A stretch of DNA of 64,000 nucleotides from Viscum album (taxonomy: Eukaryota; Streptophyta; Magnoliopsida; Santalales; Viscaceae): positions 1,867,576,988 through 1,867,640,987 of the forward strand of contig OY728128.1 in the NCBI GenBank assembly GCA_963277665.1, in the 5' to 3' direction. This document shows, in pieces, positions 11,301 through 23,825 of this stretch. The translations under genes and the position numbers were made by a program. The notes beneath the pieces are model-generated. The model saw only the letters and a program-made list of their open reading frames with translations, had not been told where the DNA came from and did no database searches. The first letter of the stretch is position 1. The number at the start of each line of letters is the position of its first letter.

Positions 11301-14219
11301 CCAATAATAAAGTGGATATTTTTTTATGAAAAATATGAATTCAATATATATTTTTTAGAGAAAAACATATTTAATGATCATTTTTATGTAATAGTTTGTA
11401 GAAAAAGGGACATAAAAGATGTTTGTCTATATTGGAAAGAAAGGTTTTTATGGTATGTTTTTATTATTTTTAAAATATTTTTTTAATTTTCATTACTTTA
11501 AAAAATAAATTTATGTAACATGATTCTAAGAAAAAACCAAAAGACATAATATCTCACAATTTTTACACATATAAATTTTCATAAGGAGGGTATCCCATTG
11601 TTAGATGAACAAAATATTACTGAAAGAAATATTGAATTATGACTCAAGTTAGGTAGTGGATCTAAATAGGATCCACATGACCCTCCATATCCTCTAACTC
11701 ATCATGAAAAATAGGAAAGGGGGAGAACAAAAAATGGAAAAGTATATTTTTTATTCAAAAAATGAAGTGGATGATAAGACTTTATGTAATTAATTTTTAA
11801 TTTTAACAATTATTACTCATTAGTAAATTTATCATAACAAAAAAATTCAAAATATTAAATCATAACACACTTAAATAGAAAATAAAATAGAGGACCAATA
11901 TCCCTAATGGTAGGAAGGATATTATTCAAATTTATTTAGGAAATCTGTCACACTTTGGACACATTAGAGTCTATAAGAAGGGTATCTAGTTTAAAAAAGT
12001 GGTTGGTCATGCCACTTGTACAACATCATTGGGTGAAGAATATGTTAAAGAAATAGAAAATTTTATGGATTATCTCTGAGAAATTATTTTGTGATAGAGG
12101 ATAAAATTAAATCAACTATTCCATATATTCTTACAGAAGTGATGAGATAAATGCAACTGTCACCGCCTTCATAACCTTACAACATGGATTTACTACCTCA
12201 TCTTTAGACCCACCCATATAATATGAGTTTCTTGTTTTGTGTCCCCCTATATTTGTTATAGAATACATAATTTTAAATCATCTAGGAGATTATTTACAAC
12301 ATTATATTTTGCATCTAGGATAGGAAAGATTTGTAGTACAAGATATTATTTATCCAACTACTCCAGTGTGACTGCCTACTAAGGATGTTTCTGTAGTTGG
12401 AAAGAGTTTTGGAAATTTTTAATTAGCCCATATAATAATTATCTTCATATTACAGATAATGTATGAGTTTCTTTTCATGTTTTATTTATCATTAAATTCA
12501 AAATTACATATTATATTTCAATACACTTACCTTTATAAGAGTATCTGATATCAAAGGATTCACTGCATAGTAATGGAAATTTTTGTATTCCAACACCTTA
12601 AGTTATTCCTAAAGATATTAATTGGGTAATAAGGTTATCGAATGTTTTTCCTAAATTATATAATTATTATATTGTTTTGATGAGTACTGATATAAGTAGA
12701 ATAAAATATAAAATTAATATTTTTAAAAATCACATCATGGATATTCTAAAGTGTGATCAACTCACTATATCTGTGTTTTGTTGTTTTCTAGGTATATTTA
12801 TTTCAATTAATTATGTATTTTCATTGTGTCACTATAATTTATATTTATATAATTAATTTATTTTCTAACCAAGTATCTCCAAAATATTTCCATCCAATAA
12901 TATTTCACTTTTTTATGGTTTTGTTGACCTAGAATACAATTCAAAAGAAGTGGAAAATTTGAATTATGAAACCAAAATTTAATATGAATATGTAGTATTT
13001 AAAAACACATCCATCACATGTTGGTTTTCTTTATTACCTGATGGGTAAGATAAAATATATAATTATGGATCACTATTAATTTTCTATTATTAATTGTTAA
13101 TATATTATTTCCTTTCAAAAATTTTATGTTATGTATCTTTCTACCAAAAAAAAGCATATTTGTTATACTCTTAATTGGGTGGTTCTCATGGAAGATTTAC
13201 AAAATCATTAAGGACACATTTCTTATTCAATTATTTTTGTTATTTAATATTAATTATTTCAATTTACAATGGTTTAAATAATTAATATTTTAACTTATAA
13301 TATGGAATAAATTTAATTTATTAGTACATTCTGTGAAAAAGGGGATCCAAAAATGTGAATATGTGAATTTTTAGGTAAATAGAATTTACATATTTGAAGA
13401 CATAATGTTTCTTACAAATATAAAGTTTTAATTTTTAAAATACAGATTCTTAAACATATATCATCAATAAGTAAATTTTCAATGTGGATATTATATTTTA
13501 TGATTTATTTACGAGACAATAAGGACCATAACAATAACATGTTTTTTAAAAGATATTTTTTTTAAAACACCCATAATTTAAAAAAATATGTTTTTTTAAA
13601 ATTTATAACACTTTTTTCTCAGTTTCTTATAATGTTTCTTTATAGACATCTCACAACCTAAAAACCTTCAAAATTTATTTTCACAATATTTTGAATAATA
13701 TTTTTTTTTTGATATTTAGTTTTAATTAATTTTATATTTCTAAAAATACTTGTAAAAGTTTTAAATATATTTAATTACTTTTTTGTTATATATTTTGTAT
13801 ATTTTCTTTTTTTGGATCTTCTATGAGATTTTAGTTGTAGTATTATGTAATTTTGAATATTTTTTTATATAAATTAAACATTTACTGTCAGTTTTTTTTA
13901 AATCCGAATTTAAAATCACCATGGATAGCTTTATAATTAAGTTTTTACTAAAAACCAAGGATGAAAGTAACATTCCAAAACTATTTTCAATAAAACTAAC
14001 CATGAAATAACTTGGACGTTATTGTTCATTTGATGGTGTTTTAAAAAAATTACACAAAAAGATTCACAGAGAGATTTTGGATTTGGGTTTATAAAAAAAT
14101 GTTGACCAATGTCTTCTATAATTACTTATTTAGAAATGTATTAAATGCCAGTTTATTAAAACTGATGATGAAAGTAAAACTTTTATAATTTTATGTAATA
14201 AAATCAGTTATAAAAATAT
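5308..14219. other. Gene-less, very AT-rich DNA
   Basis: Nearly 9 kb of strongly AT-rich sequence with dense stops in all frames. I see no conserved retroelement, transposase or cellular protein motif. Short frames (for example 7368-7577, 8460-8693, 9234-9440) are the size chance allows at this composition. Short T, A and TA runs occur, such as TA repeats near 10858-10877 and 7148-7157. The right end should contain the 3' LTR of the chromovirus relic that starts at 14220, but I cannot pin down its edges. The rest is probably very old decayed repeat DNA. Confidence 0.6.
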
Positions 14220-15990
14220 TTAAAAGTAAAAATTTATGTTAAATATGTTTTTTCCACTAGTGTGTTCCTTACTCAAAAGATCATTATTTGGTGGTATGTT
14301 AACTATGTTTAGTAAATTTGAGGGATCAAGTATATACATATTTAGGAGAGATATATAGAACACATCGTTGACTTGAGAGAGGTTCGGTGGAAGAATCAAA
14401 TCATAAGGAATTGTCCCAACTAAATTCTGAATCTTGAAAGGGCTGATACACCTAGGTGTCATCATTATTTTCTTCCTATATCTCATAACCCTATTCCATG
14501 TAGAAATTGGGAGAAAAAACAAATCACCAAATTCAATTTTCATATAACGTTTACAATTATTATAATAACTTTTCAATTGACTTTGATCTTCCCTTATGTG
14601 TATCCATATATATCTAAACTTCTCTACAATTTCTTCATCTAGAAATTGTTAAAATATACTTCTATTTTCTACTTCTTCCAAATACATTGGTGTTTTACAC
14701 TTCTTTTTATAGAAGGATTCATAAGGATCTATATGAATTCAGGAATATAACAAACCATTGTAGGAAGACATGAATAAAAAAAGGTGATGATCCCAACCAC
14801 CTAAGAAATACATTGAACAATATCTTAACATATCCTTTAAGGATTTAATTTTTCTCTTAGTAATACCATTTAATTGTGTATGATACGTAGTATAGAATCT
14901 CAACTTTGTATCAAGAGATAGACAAATAATTTTCTAGGACATCATGTTAAGCCTCAGATCATGACAAAATAAAATATAATTTGGTACTCCATAGAACCTT
15001 ACATCATCCTTAGTGTATATCCTAGGAACGTAATCTAGTAATAAATATTATCTAAAAGAAACAAATGTTTCTTACATTGTAAAATTATCAATTAAAAACC
15101 ATATATTTTTAGATTTAGATTTTTTGGGGAGTCTGAAGACAAAATACATGCAGATTATTACCCATTTACATTATGGCATGGTTAATGGTTATAAGACATA
15201 ATTAGAGTTTTTTATCCAGCATACCGATTTTTGAGATAAATTTTTTTTAATATATCTCTTAATGCTTCCCCAGTATAAATACTGTCGAAAATTTCTATAA
15301 ATGTTTTAAACTACATTATGAATAGATTGTGAAGTACTATGAGATTACTATAATAACTCAAAAAAATGGTATGGATGGGACACATACATAGTTTCAAAAC
15401 CCTATCATTCCTTCACATTCATGGTTAAACTCGAAATCATTTATCACATTCTTCTATATCTCTATATCATTATATTTTTCCTCTTAATCATTTGTTTGAT
15501 TGATGGTGGGATAGTAATTTGTGAAATATACGATTTCCATCATCCTTTGTGATTTCCAAATCCATCCATTTAAAAAACATATACATTAGAACTTTTTGTA
15601 TCCTCATAATAGATAAACTATCGTGATACATTAATCTCCAAACATCCTTACATTGGAAACTTTCTGAGGGTTTTAATATATTAAGTTGTCATAAATGTTA
15701 ATTTTTTCTAATCATCATCTATGTCCCATTTTCAACTCCTGTGTAAATATATTCATTAACCATTTATGATCAATATATATAAAAAATTTCTCAATAGAGA
15801 TAATTATTTAATATCATTAATGTAAAAATTTACATAACTAACTACAAATCCTTATTCACGTTATTTTGATAATGGACCATTAATTACCATGATGCATAAT
15901 TTTTCCCCATATCATTATACGTGAGAATGAACCACAATACCATATTGGTTGCATCACTCTATATTAAAAACCCTTCCCCATTGTTTGGTA
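14220..15990 (-). pseudogene. Decayed chromovirus pol: RNase H and integrase relic
   Basis: Read on the - strand from 15990 downward, RNase H words survive: SDAT.M near 15940, then a broken IYIDHKW and IFTQ near 15800 (compare [12 protein letters not shown]). Integrase words follow near 14770-14920 (YHTQLNG for YHPQTDG, a decayed LEDML.., GGWDHHL). A 118-codon open stretch at 14220-14576 preserves the integrase tail with RCISPFKIQNLVGTIPYDL and NDVFYIS, matching RYIGPFEIL..VAYRL and HDVFHVS. Many stops and indels interrupt it. The relic ends abruptly at about 15990 inside RNase H, where the LTR of the Athila-like element begins, so it is the oldest layer in this stack. Confidence 0.7.
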
Positions 15991-15992
15991 AT

Positions 15993-17400
15993 TGTGATCA
16001 GCCAAATTTACACATGTTTTTAGGGTTGACTAAATCTATTATAGTGTATCTTGTGTTGTTGAATCCTCTAATACTTAATAAGAAACATAAAGTCATGAAC
16101 ATTCTATGGACTGATTTTTGTTGTGAAGTGGAAAAATGAGTTAATTTTATATGGGTTTAAATTAATATTAGGATACTTATGTGAATTTAATTTATGATAA
16201 ATGGTTGATCCTAGATTATTAAAAGGTGTGGATTTGATGAAAATATTTTTTAACGATTTGAATTTATTAGACTCAAGGTTGATTCATTTGAGGAGTTCAA
16301 AAAAACATCATATCTTATTGGATAAAAAATATGCAAACCTAATTCTATTCGCTTATACTCTTGGAGGGTAATTTTTTTAACACTCCAAGACAATGGTTCT
16401 TATGAGCACTTTATGTCTATAGACTTATAATTCATCAATGACAAATAAGTATTAAGATTATTAAAAAATCTCTATTAAAGGTAGTGGTTAATCATTAATA
16501 GAGAGAAAAATGGGATCCAATCTAGAACATTGATACTCCCTTGGATTAACCCATAAGATGAGTATCCCTCCATTAATGTTATGACCATTAATGGAAGCAA
16601 AATTTAGACTCATGGGGGAGGAATTGAAGAAGGGAATGCAATACTGAAATAAAAAACGCTCCATCATTGTTCAAAGGATTTATCGCTTCATTGTGTGAAT
16701 TATTTCACACCATAATGAAATATTATTAATTATTTAGTAGAAATAATTGAAAATAATAATAATAATATGTTTAATTAAAATGTTCAGAGGATTATAGAAA
16801 CTTACAATGGAAGAGATGTCATTAAAACATCAAGCATAACCTTAAAATGAAATCTTACAAAATATCTATCTCTCTACTTCACCACCACTACTTTAAATAG
16901 ACTTTTTTGAAGCATTGGGTAGAGCCCCCAATATTCTAACTCTTACCAATCTATTAAGTTAGGCCTAAGGTGTTGGAATGTTTTTATAATGTTGAGTTTT
17001 CCACCATTGCCAAAAATAAGAGCGAATAGGATTCCACCAAATAGATGTGCCTAAATAACATTAAGATAGTCTAATTTTGGAGGGGCTTATTAAAATAAAA
17101 TGAATCCCTAGATGTCCCCTAATAGTATATATATTTTCAACCCATTTGGATGATTTTTATATCGGATGGAATGTGTGGGATGTTTTTTGGTCCACATAAT
17201 CTAGCTTATAATTTTACATTCAACTTGTGCCACTTGTATCTACCTTAATACATAAAAATTTGATCTTTAAACTTTTTTAATAAAAATTCCCAATGATTTT
17301 TTATAGATCTATTTAAAAAAATTTCATGAGTTCGGAGAAGGAATAACTGTAGAAATGTCTTTCGCGATCACTGATGATATCCCTAAGAATTCAAAATCTT
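15993..17400 (-). repeat. Left (3') LTR of the Athila-like relic
   Basis: Collinear matches link this block to about 50664-52020: CCAAATTTACACA near 16002 and 50675, GATCCTAG..TATTAAAA near 16207 and 50881, TTGGAATGTTTTT near 16973 and 51649, and ATAATTTAGGTTAGAATTTTA-type words near 17201 and 51883. The spacing is the same across about 1.3 kb. The copies are heavily diverged, in keeping with great age. The right edge is fuzzy: the match fades between 17330 and 17450. Confidence 0.6.
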
Positions 17401-17489
17401 GGATATATATCCTCTTTTAGGAATCTAATCAAAACAAGTTGGTCATTGGACATTAAGGGAATGGACTACAAAGAATTTAATACATAGTC

Positions 17490-20360
17490 AAAAGCTAAGT
17501 GTATTTAGTGATATCCCATGGAGTTTGGTATGGGTCCCATGAAATGAATTCCCCAAAAATCAAAGATGTTCATGACCAGAATGGGACTAAAATTAATTTG
17601 ATTCTTTTGGTTATGGATCCTCATTTTTTACACCACGGAAAATTTTTGAAAGATTTTTAACAAACCATAGTGCGGTTAGTATTGTAGAAAACATTTCGAA
17701 GGATCTTTACAATGGTTTTCATTGTGGAAATATTTTCTCCGCATTCCTCTACATGAAATAATTTTAGAATAGTGTCTTAATCATAATTAAGAACACATAT
17801 CATATTGATTTAATTTGGAAATAACATTAAGAGGTATAGATATTCAAACAAAAAATGTTTGAAATTATAAAATAATTTCCTCTTAGATTGATTCCTAGTG
17901 AATCTTTTGATGTCACCCATTAAAATGATTCTCTATCTAAGAATTCCAAGGGTAATGTGTCACAAAACTGAGGTTCTCATCAAGAGCTGAATCATAATTA
18001 AAAAGATGATGTGAGTTGTGTTTGAATTCAATCCTAGAGAGGTGATCGACTACAAAATATTCAATTACCATTATATATTTAATTGTTAAATAAAAATATT
18101 GAAGAAGTAGATGGACCGACCTAATATATCTAGACCTGATATCAATTTTTTTAAAAGGTATTTCAATGTTTAGTGATCAGTGATGACAATGATGTGGTGA
18201 TCATAAGATTTGGGACTTGAACTTCTCAACAGAAAAGACAATAACAAGTAACTCTTTATCAATGGTGGTGTAATTGTATTTTGTACTTTTAAAATATTTA
18301 ATTTCATAAGAAATGAAAATTTTATTTTTATCAAATCATTGTCCTAAGACATCTCATTCAATGAATTCATTCGCATTACACATGATTTTGAATTTATGTT
18401 TCTAATTAGAATAGATCATGATTGTTTGATAGATAAGATATGACTTGACTGTAAAGAATGATTCCTCACAGCTTTTTTTCTATAAAAATAGAGTATCATT
18501 AACCAGAATATAAGAATATGGTGAAGAAATTATGCTTAAATTCTTAATAAACCTTCTATAGAAACCATCATTTTATAATAAGGACCTCAAATACATGACG
18601 GTTTTGGATAGGGAAGGTGGAGAATGATATAAACCTTAGATTTATCAACATCTATACCTCTATCAGAGACCATATGTCCTACAACAAGTCCTTCCTTTAC
18701 CATAAATGGTGTTTTTTCCTATTTTGGATGAGATTTTTATACATGAATCTAGATAGATCCCTTCAATAATTATGAGGAGTACCTCAAATGTATCCGTAAT
18801 CAATCATAATTCATCCATGAATGCCTCTAAATAATGACTCAACATGTTAGAGAAGATTCCCGTCATACACCACTAGAATCTACAACAGTCATTAAAAACC
18901 CCAACGATAATGTGATGGAGGGAAGAATTTCTGAATCGATAAGTGAATTTTGTTTTAAATTATTCTTTTATGGAGACCAAAATTTGATTCTACCATGATA
19001 ATCTACATAGGATGTAGTAGAACTAGTGACCATCCACTTTCTCAAGGACATGATCATTGAAGGGTAAATTGAAATTTTCCAAATTAATGAATTATTTTAA
19101 ATTAATATAATCAATGAAAACTCTCCGTACACTACTGACCCTTGTGGGGAGAAGATCACCATAATCATTGGTAATCATAGTGATTCCAGCCCAGTCTGGA
19201 ACATCATTAATATGTCTTATCCACTCTCTCTAAAAAATGGGGTATATGATAACTACATTAAAAAGAATAAGATGTTATAACCTTACAACATAAATAAGGA
19301 TGGGATTGAGTGTTATATGAGGTTGAATACATGGTATGGAGTTAGATTATAGAACAATAAAATGTCTTCCATGAGTGGGATAATCCCAAAAAATATCAGA
19401 AAGGGTTCATCCAACTACTATATTATTTTTCCTAGGACATTAAGAAGTGTCCTCTCTTGATTGTATTCAAGAGAGGTAGGAATGAAAATAGTAAAGGTTC
19501 GATTCTCCCCTAAGAATTCATATTTGAGTGATGAATTTATGACATCAAATTAGAGATCAAGTTGGATAAAATATTGAAATGATGGATGGGACCATGAATC
19601 AATCTCAGTTTCTTTTTCAAAATTTCACAACAGAATTTGTTTCTTTTGAATAGATGTTCCAGCCACCACATTAGCCTAATTAGTTTCATGAATGTGTAAA
19701 GACACTAATTTCTTAATTTCTACAATGGTATCACTGATTATTGATCCGAAAAAATAATAAAAGGTGACATCTGAAATGGATTCTATCTAAGGAGATGGAT
19801 TTCTCACATGTCAACTAATTATGTCAATATCATGTTGAATTAAACATTTCTCGATAATTCCCTGATGTTCCATCAGTTCACAATCAACACAACCTATCAA
19901 ATTGACACCAGGGATATATTTATCATTCCCAATTTGAGATTTTTATTTATAAAATATCATATTGAAGATAATTTTTACAAAATTTTTTGTTATGTTCACA
20001 TTCTTAACTCTGATCAATGAGTAGATTGCTTCTAATAAGGGTTCACCATTGATGATGGGGGCTTATTCCCTATGAAAAAATCATTAGTGATTGTTAAGGT
20101 CAATGAATTCTTTGGGATAAATGAAATTATAATCATTCAGCAAAACATCTACTCAGATCCCCATCAGAACCAGAACACTATGATCCGCAAGATAAAGAGT
20201 GACATATGTGGGTTGGAGTTCCTTGTGTCCTAAATAAAAATACATGGAATATATAATGAGGTTAACATTATATACTAGATAAAAAATAGATTTTAAACCT
20301 TTATTATTATATAGGTAGAAATTTATGAATGGGAAACAATAGTCTTTTAGCAAAGGAGTA
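17490..20360 (-). pseudogene. Athila-like protease, reverse transcriptase, RNase H and integrase relic
   Basis: On the - strand from the right: a protease-region frame at 20153-20353 with NLIIYSMYFYLG, ELQPTYVTLYLADHSV (Athila protease end: LGELKPT..LQLADRSV). The catalytic D-T/S-G position reads VYN, so it is destroyed. Near 19110-19200 is DWAGITMITND.GDLLPTR followed by a decayed CIDY motif, and near 18590-18700 EGLVVGHMVSDRGIDVDKSK and LPYP, all from reverse transcriptase. Near 18240-18290 is TIDKELLVIVFSVEKF from RNase H, and near 17510-17590 is FWGIHFMGPIPNSMGY from the integrase core. Stops and indels are frequent throughout. 19210-20100 and 20361-20654 should hold the rest of RT/protease and gag, but I cannot read motifs there. 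Confidence 0.7.
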
Positions 20361-20654
20361 ATGTTTCATTGAATGGTGGTTCTCGGATTTGTAGCCAAAT
20401 GAACTAGTTTTTGGGGAAAATATTCCTTTTAATAGTTCCAAAGTGCATAAGGTACTTTGGGTAGGTAGGAATGGTTTGGATTGAATCAAGAAGGGGATTA
20501 TTAATAATACCCTAAGAGAATATTTCCTTTAATGTTTCATTCAATTTTGGTGTAAATTTTTCTATCATGTGTTGAGGAAAGGTATTGGGTTGTTTAAGTG
20601 TTTAGATAGGTTGTGGTTATTTCAAATCCTCACTTGGTATTTCAAAATCTGAGG

Positions 20655-20659
20655 GTGGT
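20655..20659. repeat. Target-site duplication GTGGT (left) of the Tat element
   Basis: GTGGT directly precedes the left LTR and recurs directly after the right LTR at 38518-38522. A perfect 5-bp match fixes both ends of the insertion. Confidence 0.9.
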
Positions 20660-21559
20660 TGTTTCCCTCGGAATTCATGGATGACCTCCTGGATGAGAGA
20701 TTCAAACGTTCATATCGGTTTCTATCGGGTTTTTTCGTAGAACCGGAAACATCCAATGATTCCACATCCATTTGGACCTACTTTCCAAAGGTAGGCACTC
20801 ATTAGTTTGTGGACTAATGAGGCTTAGGAATTTTCATTGGTCGAGAGGATGAGAGGTCGGACTCATCACACCTTTTTGAGGGGAATTATTGTCTACTCTG
20901 GGACTCTCTTTATATATTTAAGTTATGTTCGTGAATCCTTATTACATTACCAAGTATAAAATGCGATTTCCTTTAGTTTTAACAATCAATGATAAAATAT
21001 ATAAGAAATTTAGAGTATCTTTTATATGTATTCGAGGCTCTTCATCAATAGAGAATCATTTGTATCTATTTAGAGATTCTTGGTCAATGGTATCCTTCGA
21101 AAAATTTATATCAAAGTCTCCTGGTCATTATGATGACCTGGCTGGTTTTAAAGCCAATCAGTGGGGCACTTGAAGTTTATCGTCATTTAGAAGGACATGG
21201 ATTATTTCAAAGTTGGGATCGAACCCGCAGATGGGCTACCTACGTTTCCTTTGTTTTGGAAAAGGAATCACAACCCATGTAATTTGAGAAATAGAGTATG
21301 ATATTTATGATTAATGGCTCAAGGAAGGATGTCATAATTACTTTTACCCTCTAAGCTCACATGAGTCATGATCGGTGTGAGAAACAAGAGGTATTGGTTA
21401 TAAGATAGACAATTGGGCCATGAAAGATGTAATCATAAGAAATGGTTTGGGGCTTATGTATGTATGACTGCCCAGATAAATGAAGGTTTGGATTTACTTT
21501 AGGGAGAAAATCCAGGAACAGGGTCCATAAAGGTATATGTGCTTCATGGAGATTTTGAA

Positions 21560-21910
21560 TACTCTAACATGGGACTTATTCCTGGAAAGGAAACCCAAAA
21601 TTAGGAGAGGATTTATAATTGGGTTTTACTCCTGAGAAGGAATCCCATATCAAATGTAATTTAGGACTGGTTAAAGAGAATTTGGGGGACTTGGGGCTTA
21701 TTCCTGAAAAGGAAGCCCAGATTTATGGCTGGGGATTATTCCTAACAAGGAAGCCTAGATTAAAGGATTATGATTGGACTTACTCCTGAAAAGGAGGCCC
21801 AAGTTAAGGAATTTTGAATTTGGGGCTTACTCCTGAGGAAGATGCCCAGATTAAGGGACTTATAACTGGGGATTATTCCTGAAAAGGAGACCCAGGATAA
21901 GGATTCTCTC
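21560..21910. repeat. Degenerate tandem repeat in the left Tat LTR
   Basis: The phrase GGGCTTATTCCTGAAAAGG..GCCCAGATTAAGG recurs about eight times at roughly 40-60 bp spacing with substitutions. The same array lies at about 37250-37590 in the other LTR, so it predates the insertion. Confidence 0.75.
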
Positions 21911-22144
21911 ATCTTAAAGGATGAGGATGAATGAATGAACTCTCAATCTTTGGAGACATAAAGATGTATAAATCACTATGTTTTGAGAGATATCCCACAA
22001 AATTCCTTTCAAATAAGGAAGTCAAATCAAGAAATCATGCCATAAATGGCTTTGAAGAGTATCTTGAAGACTTAATCTTGAATAGGAAAGGTGAAATGAC
22101 TTAAGAGGGGTAAAATAGGCAAGATGGGCACCCAAAAAAGGTAG

Positions 22145-22690
22145 GGGCGGGCAAGTCTTGAAAGACGCGCAAGTCTTACGTGGGCGCGCAAGTATTGGTC
22201 GCGCAGGTATACCTGCGCGACATGTGGGGTACTTGCGCGATTTTCAACCAGCATTAAAATACTTGAGCGACTCTTTCTTAAAGCCTTTATAATCCTCTTG
22301 AGGTTATTCCAGTAAAGGGATGCGCAAGTTCTATCAAAGGAGTAAAGGCGGCGCGCAAGTGTGGCCACTTCCCTTAAGGGCTGGCCACTCAGGCGCGCAA
22401 GTGTTGATGCATTTCAACACTTAGTCCTTCCTCCTTCTCTTTAGATATTCCGTTCTAGGTATGAAATTACCTTAGAAGTGTTCCTGAAGCTTTGAGAAAA
22501 GTCTTGGGCGTTGAGAGCTTGAATATGAGTTTTTGGAAAAAATCCTCCCGAATGGGGGCCCACAGGGTCTATTTATAGGCAGAAGAAGACCCCGAGCGGT
22601 TACCGGGCGGTTATCACTTAGGTCTCGCAAGTCACTTGTGCGCCAAGTGAGTCATGCAAGTCAACTTGCGCGGCCATGGGGAAACTTGCG
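22145..22690. repeat. Cluster of GCGCAAGT / ACTTGCGC words in the left Tat LTR
   Basis: The word GCGCAAGT or its reverse complement occurs about eight times exactly, with further one-base variants, in both orientations across about 550 bp. This is a marked CpG-containing concentration in AT-rich surroundings. The counterpart lies at about 37855-38390. It may be a binding-site array in the LTR promoter or a repeat expansion. Confidence 0.75.
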
Positions 22691-22823
22691 TGGCACAGTT
22701 GCTTTTGATCCTTTGTTCATGCCTTTGTCGATTTCTGGTATTTTCTTCAAAGGTTGAATCAATTTGTGCTCATATATTCCCCTTTTACGATCTTTAGATT
22801 CTGTGATGAAAGGAGCGTCAACA

Positions 22824-22838
22824 AAAGTCCCCCCTCAG
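22824..22838 (-). other. Polypurine tract of the Tat element
   Basis: On the - strand the sequence reads CTGAGGGGGGACTTT directly before the 3' LTR start (TGTTGACG). Its purine content and position fit the plus-strand primer. Confidence 0.8.
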
Positions 22839-23121
22839 AGTTGGATCTGGAGAGAAAATAGAGGATTTGACTTTGAGGTGAAAAGAAAAACAAGAAATCT
22901 GGCAGTTTAAAGTCATGCATGTCGTACATACAAAGGCTAATGTTTAAGGTCGAAAATAGCTTTGACCGAAATGGATTAGAATTGAATCAATTCCTTGATA
23001 ACTCATCTGAAAACAAAGTACCATACTCAAGTATGAGGGAAAATATGTAAGCTATGACTTAAGAATATTTGAATCTGAGGAATGATATGAAAGAGAGCTA
23101 AAAGGCATCAGAAGAAGTAGT

Positions 23122-23825
23122 TTCCAAGAATGAAGTTACCATTATTTAACAAACCCGTTAGGGGGTTGAATTATACAGGGCCACCTAAGGGCATTGGCTG
23201 CATAGTTAAATAAAATAGTATATTTTGTCTAACAAGTCTGTTATGTAGACTTTTTATGAAAGGCCACCTATGGGCACGTGCTGCATAGTCAGGCAAAAAT
23301 AACTCTCAGAAATTTACATTCCTAGTGCTAAAAGCCAGTGAAAGTTTATGGAGATTCAAATTTTCCAAAGTATAGAGTTTGCTGCATGGAAAGAGGTATT
23401 TGAATATGGAGAATATATTTCCAGACAAGATTATCAAAGAACTGGATGAATATCACTCTTATGAAGGTCTGACCCAAACGTAGGGAAGAAGAATAAACCA
23501 TAGACTTGAATAATTTCAGATCATGAAAAAGGATATGGGACAAATATGTTAAGGATGGCTATTTTCTTGCAGATCCTTCCATACCGTCGTTTAAGACAAA
23601 TAAGGAAAAAAAGCATTCTTCCAAAGAATGAAGTTACCATCATTTAACTAACCCGTTAGGGGGTTGAATTATGCAGGGCCACCTAAGGGCATTGGCTGCA
23701 TAGTCAAATAAATAGTATCCTTTGGCTGACAAGTCTGTTATGTGGACTATTTATGCAAGGCCACCGATGGGCACGTACTGCATAGTTAGGCAAAAAGAAT
23801 TCTCAGAAGTTTGACATTTTTGGGA
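23122..23825. repeat. Direct duplication of a ~210-bp block, about 497 bp apart
   Basis: Copies at about 23122-23335 and 23619-23825 share AGAATGAAGTTACCAT, AACCCGTTAGGGGGTTGAAT, CAGGGCCACCTAAGGGCATT and GGCTGCATAGT, then ACAAGTCTGTTATGT and GGGCACGT.CTGCATAGT. Within each copy the GGCCACC...GGGCA...CTGCATAGT phrase itself occurs twice, about 100 bp apart. This looks like a two-level local duplication in the 3' region. Confidence 0.85.

Larger units (their letters stand above)
20660..22823 (-). repeat. 3' LTR of the Tat element (left copy)
   Basis: It starts TGTTTCCCTCGG and ends GGAGCGTCAACA. It matches 36350-38517 along its whole length, with mainly transition differences. It includes a run of degenerate repeats (about 21560-21910) and a cluster of GCGCAAGT words (about 22145-22690). 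A small + strand frame at 22533-22757, antisense to the element, is also present in the other LTR and is not considered a gene. Confidence 0.9.

Noticed and set aside
20307..20489. Second - strand frame overlapping the Athila-like protease relic
   Set aside because: It overlaps in another frame and shows no protease or gag motif; only 20153-20353 matches the family.
22533..22757. + strand frame in the Tat LTR, repeated at 38152-38451
   Set aside because: The duplication is simply the LTR pair, it runs antisense to the element, and no domain is visible.
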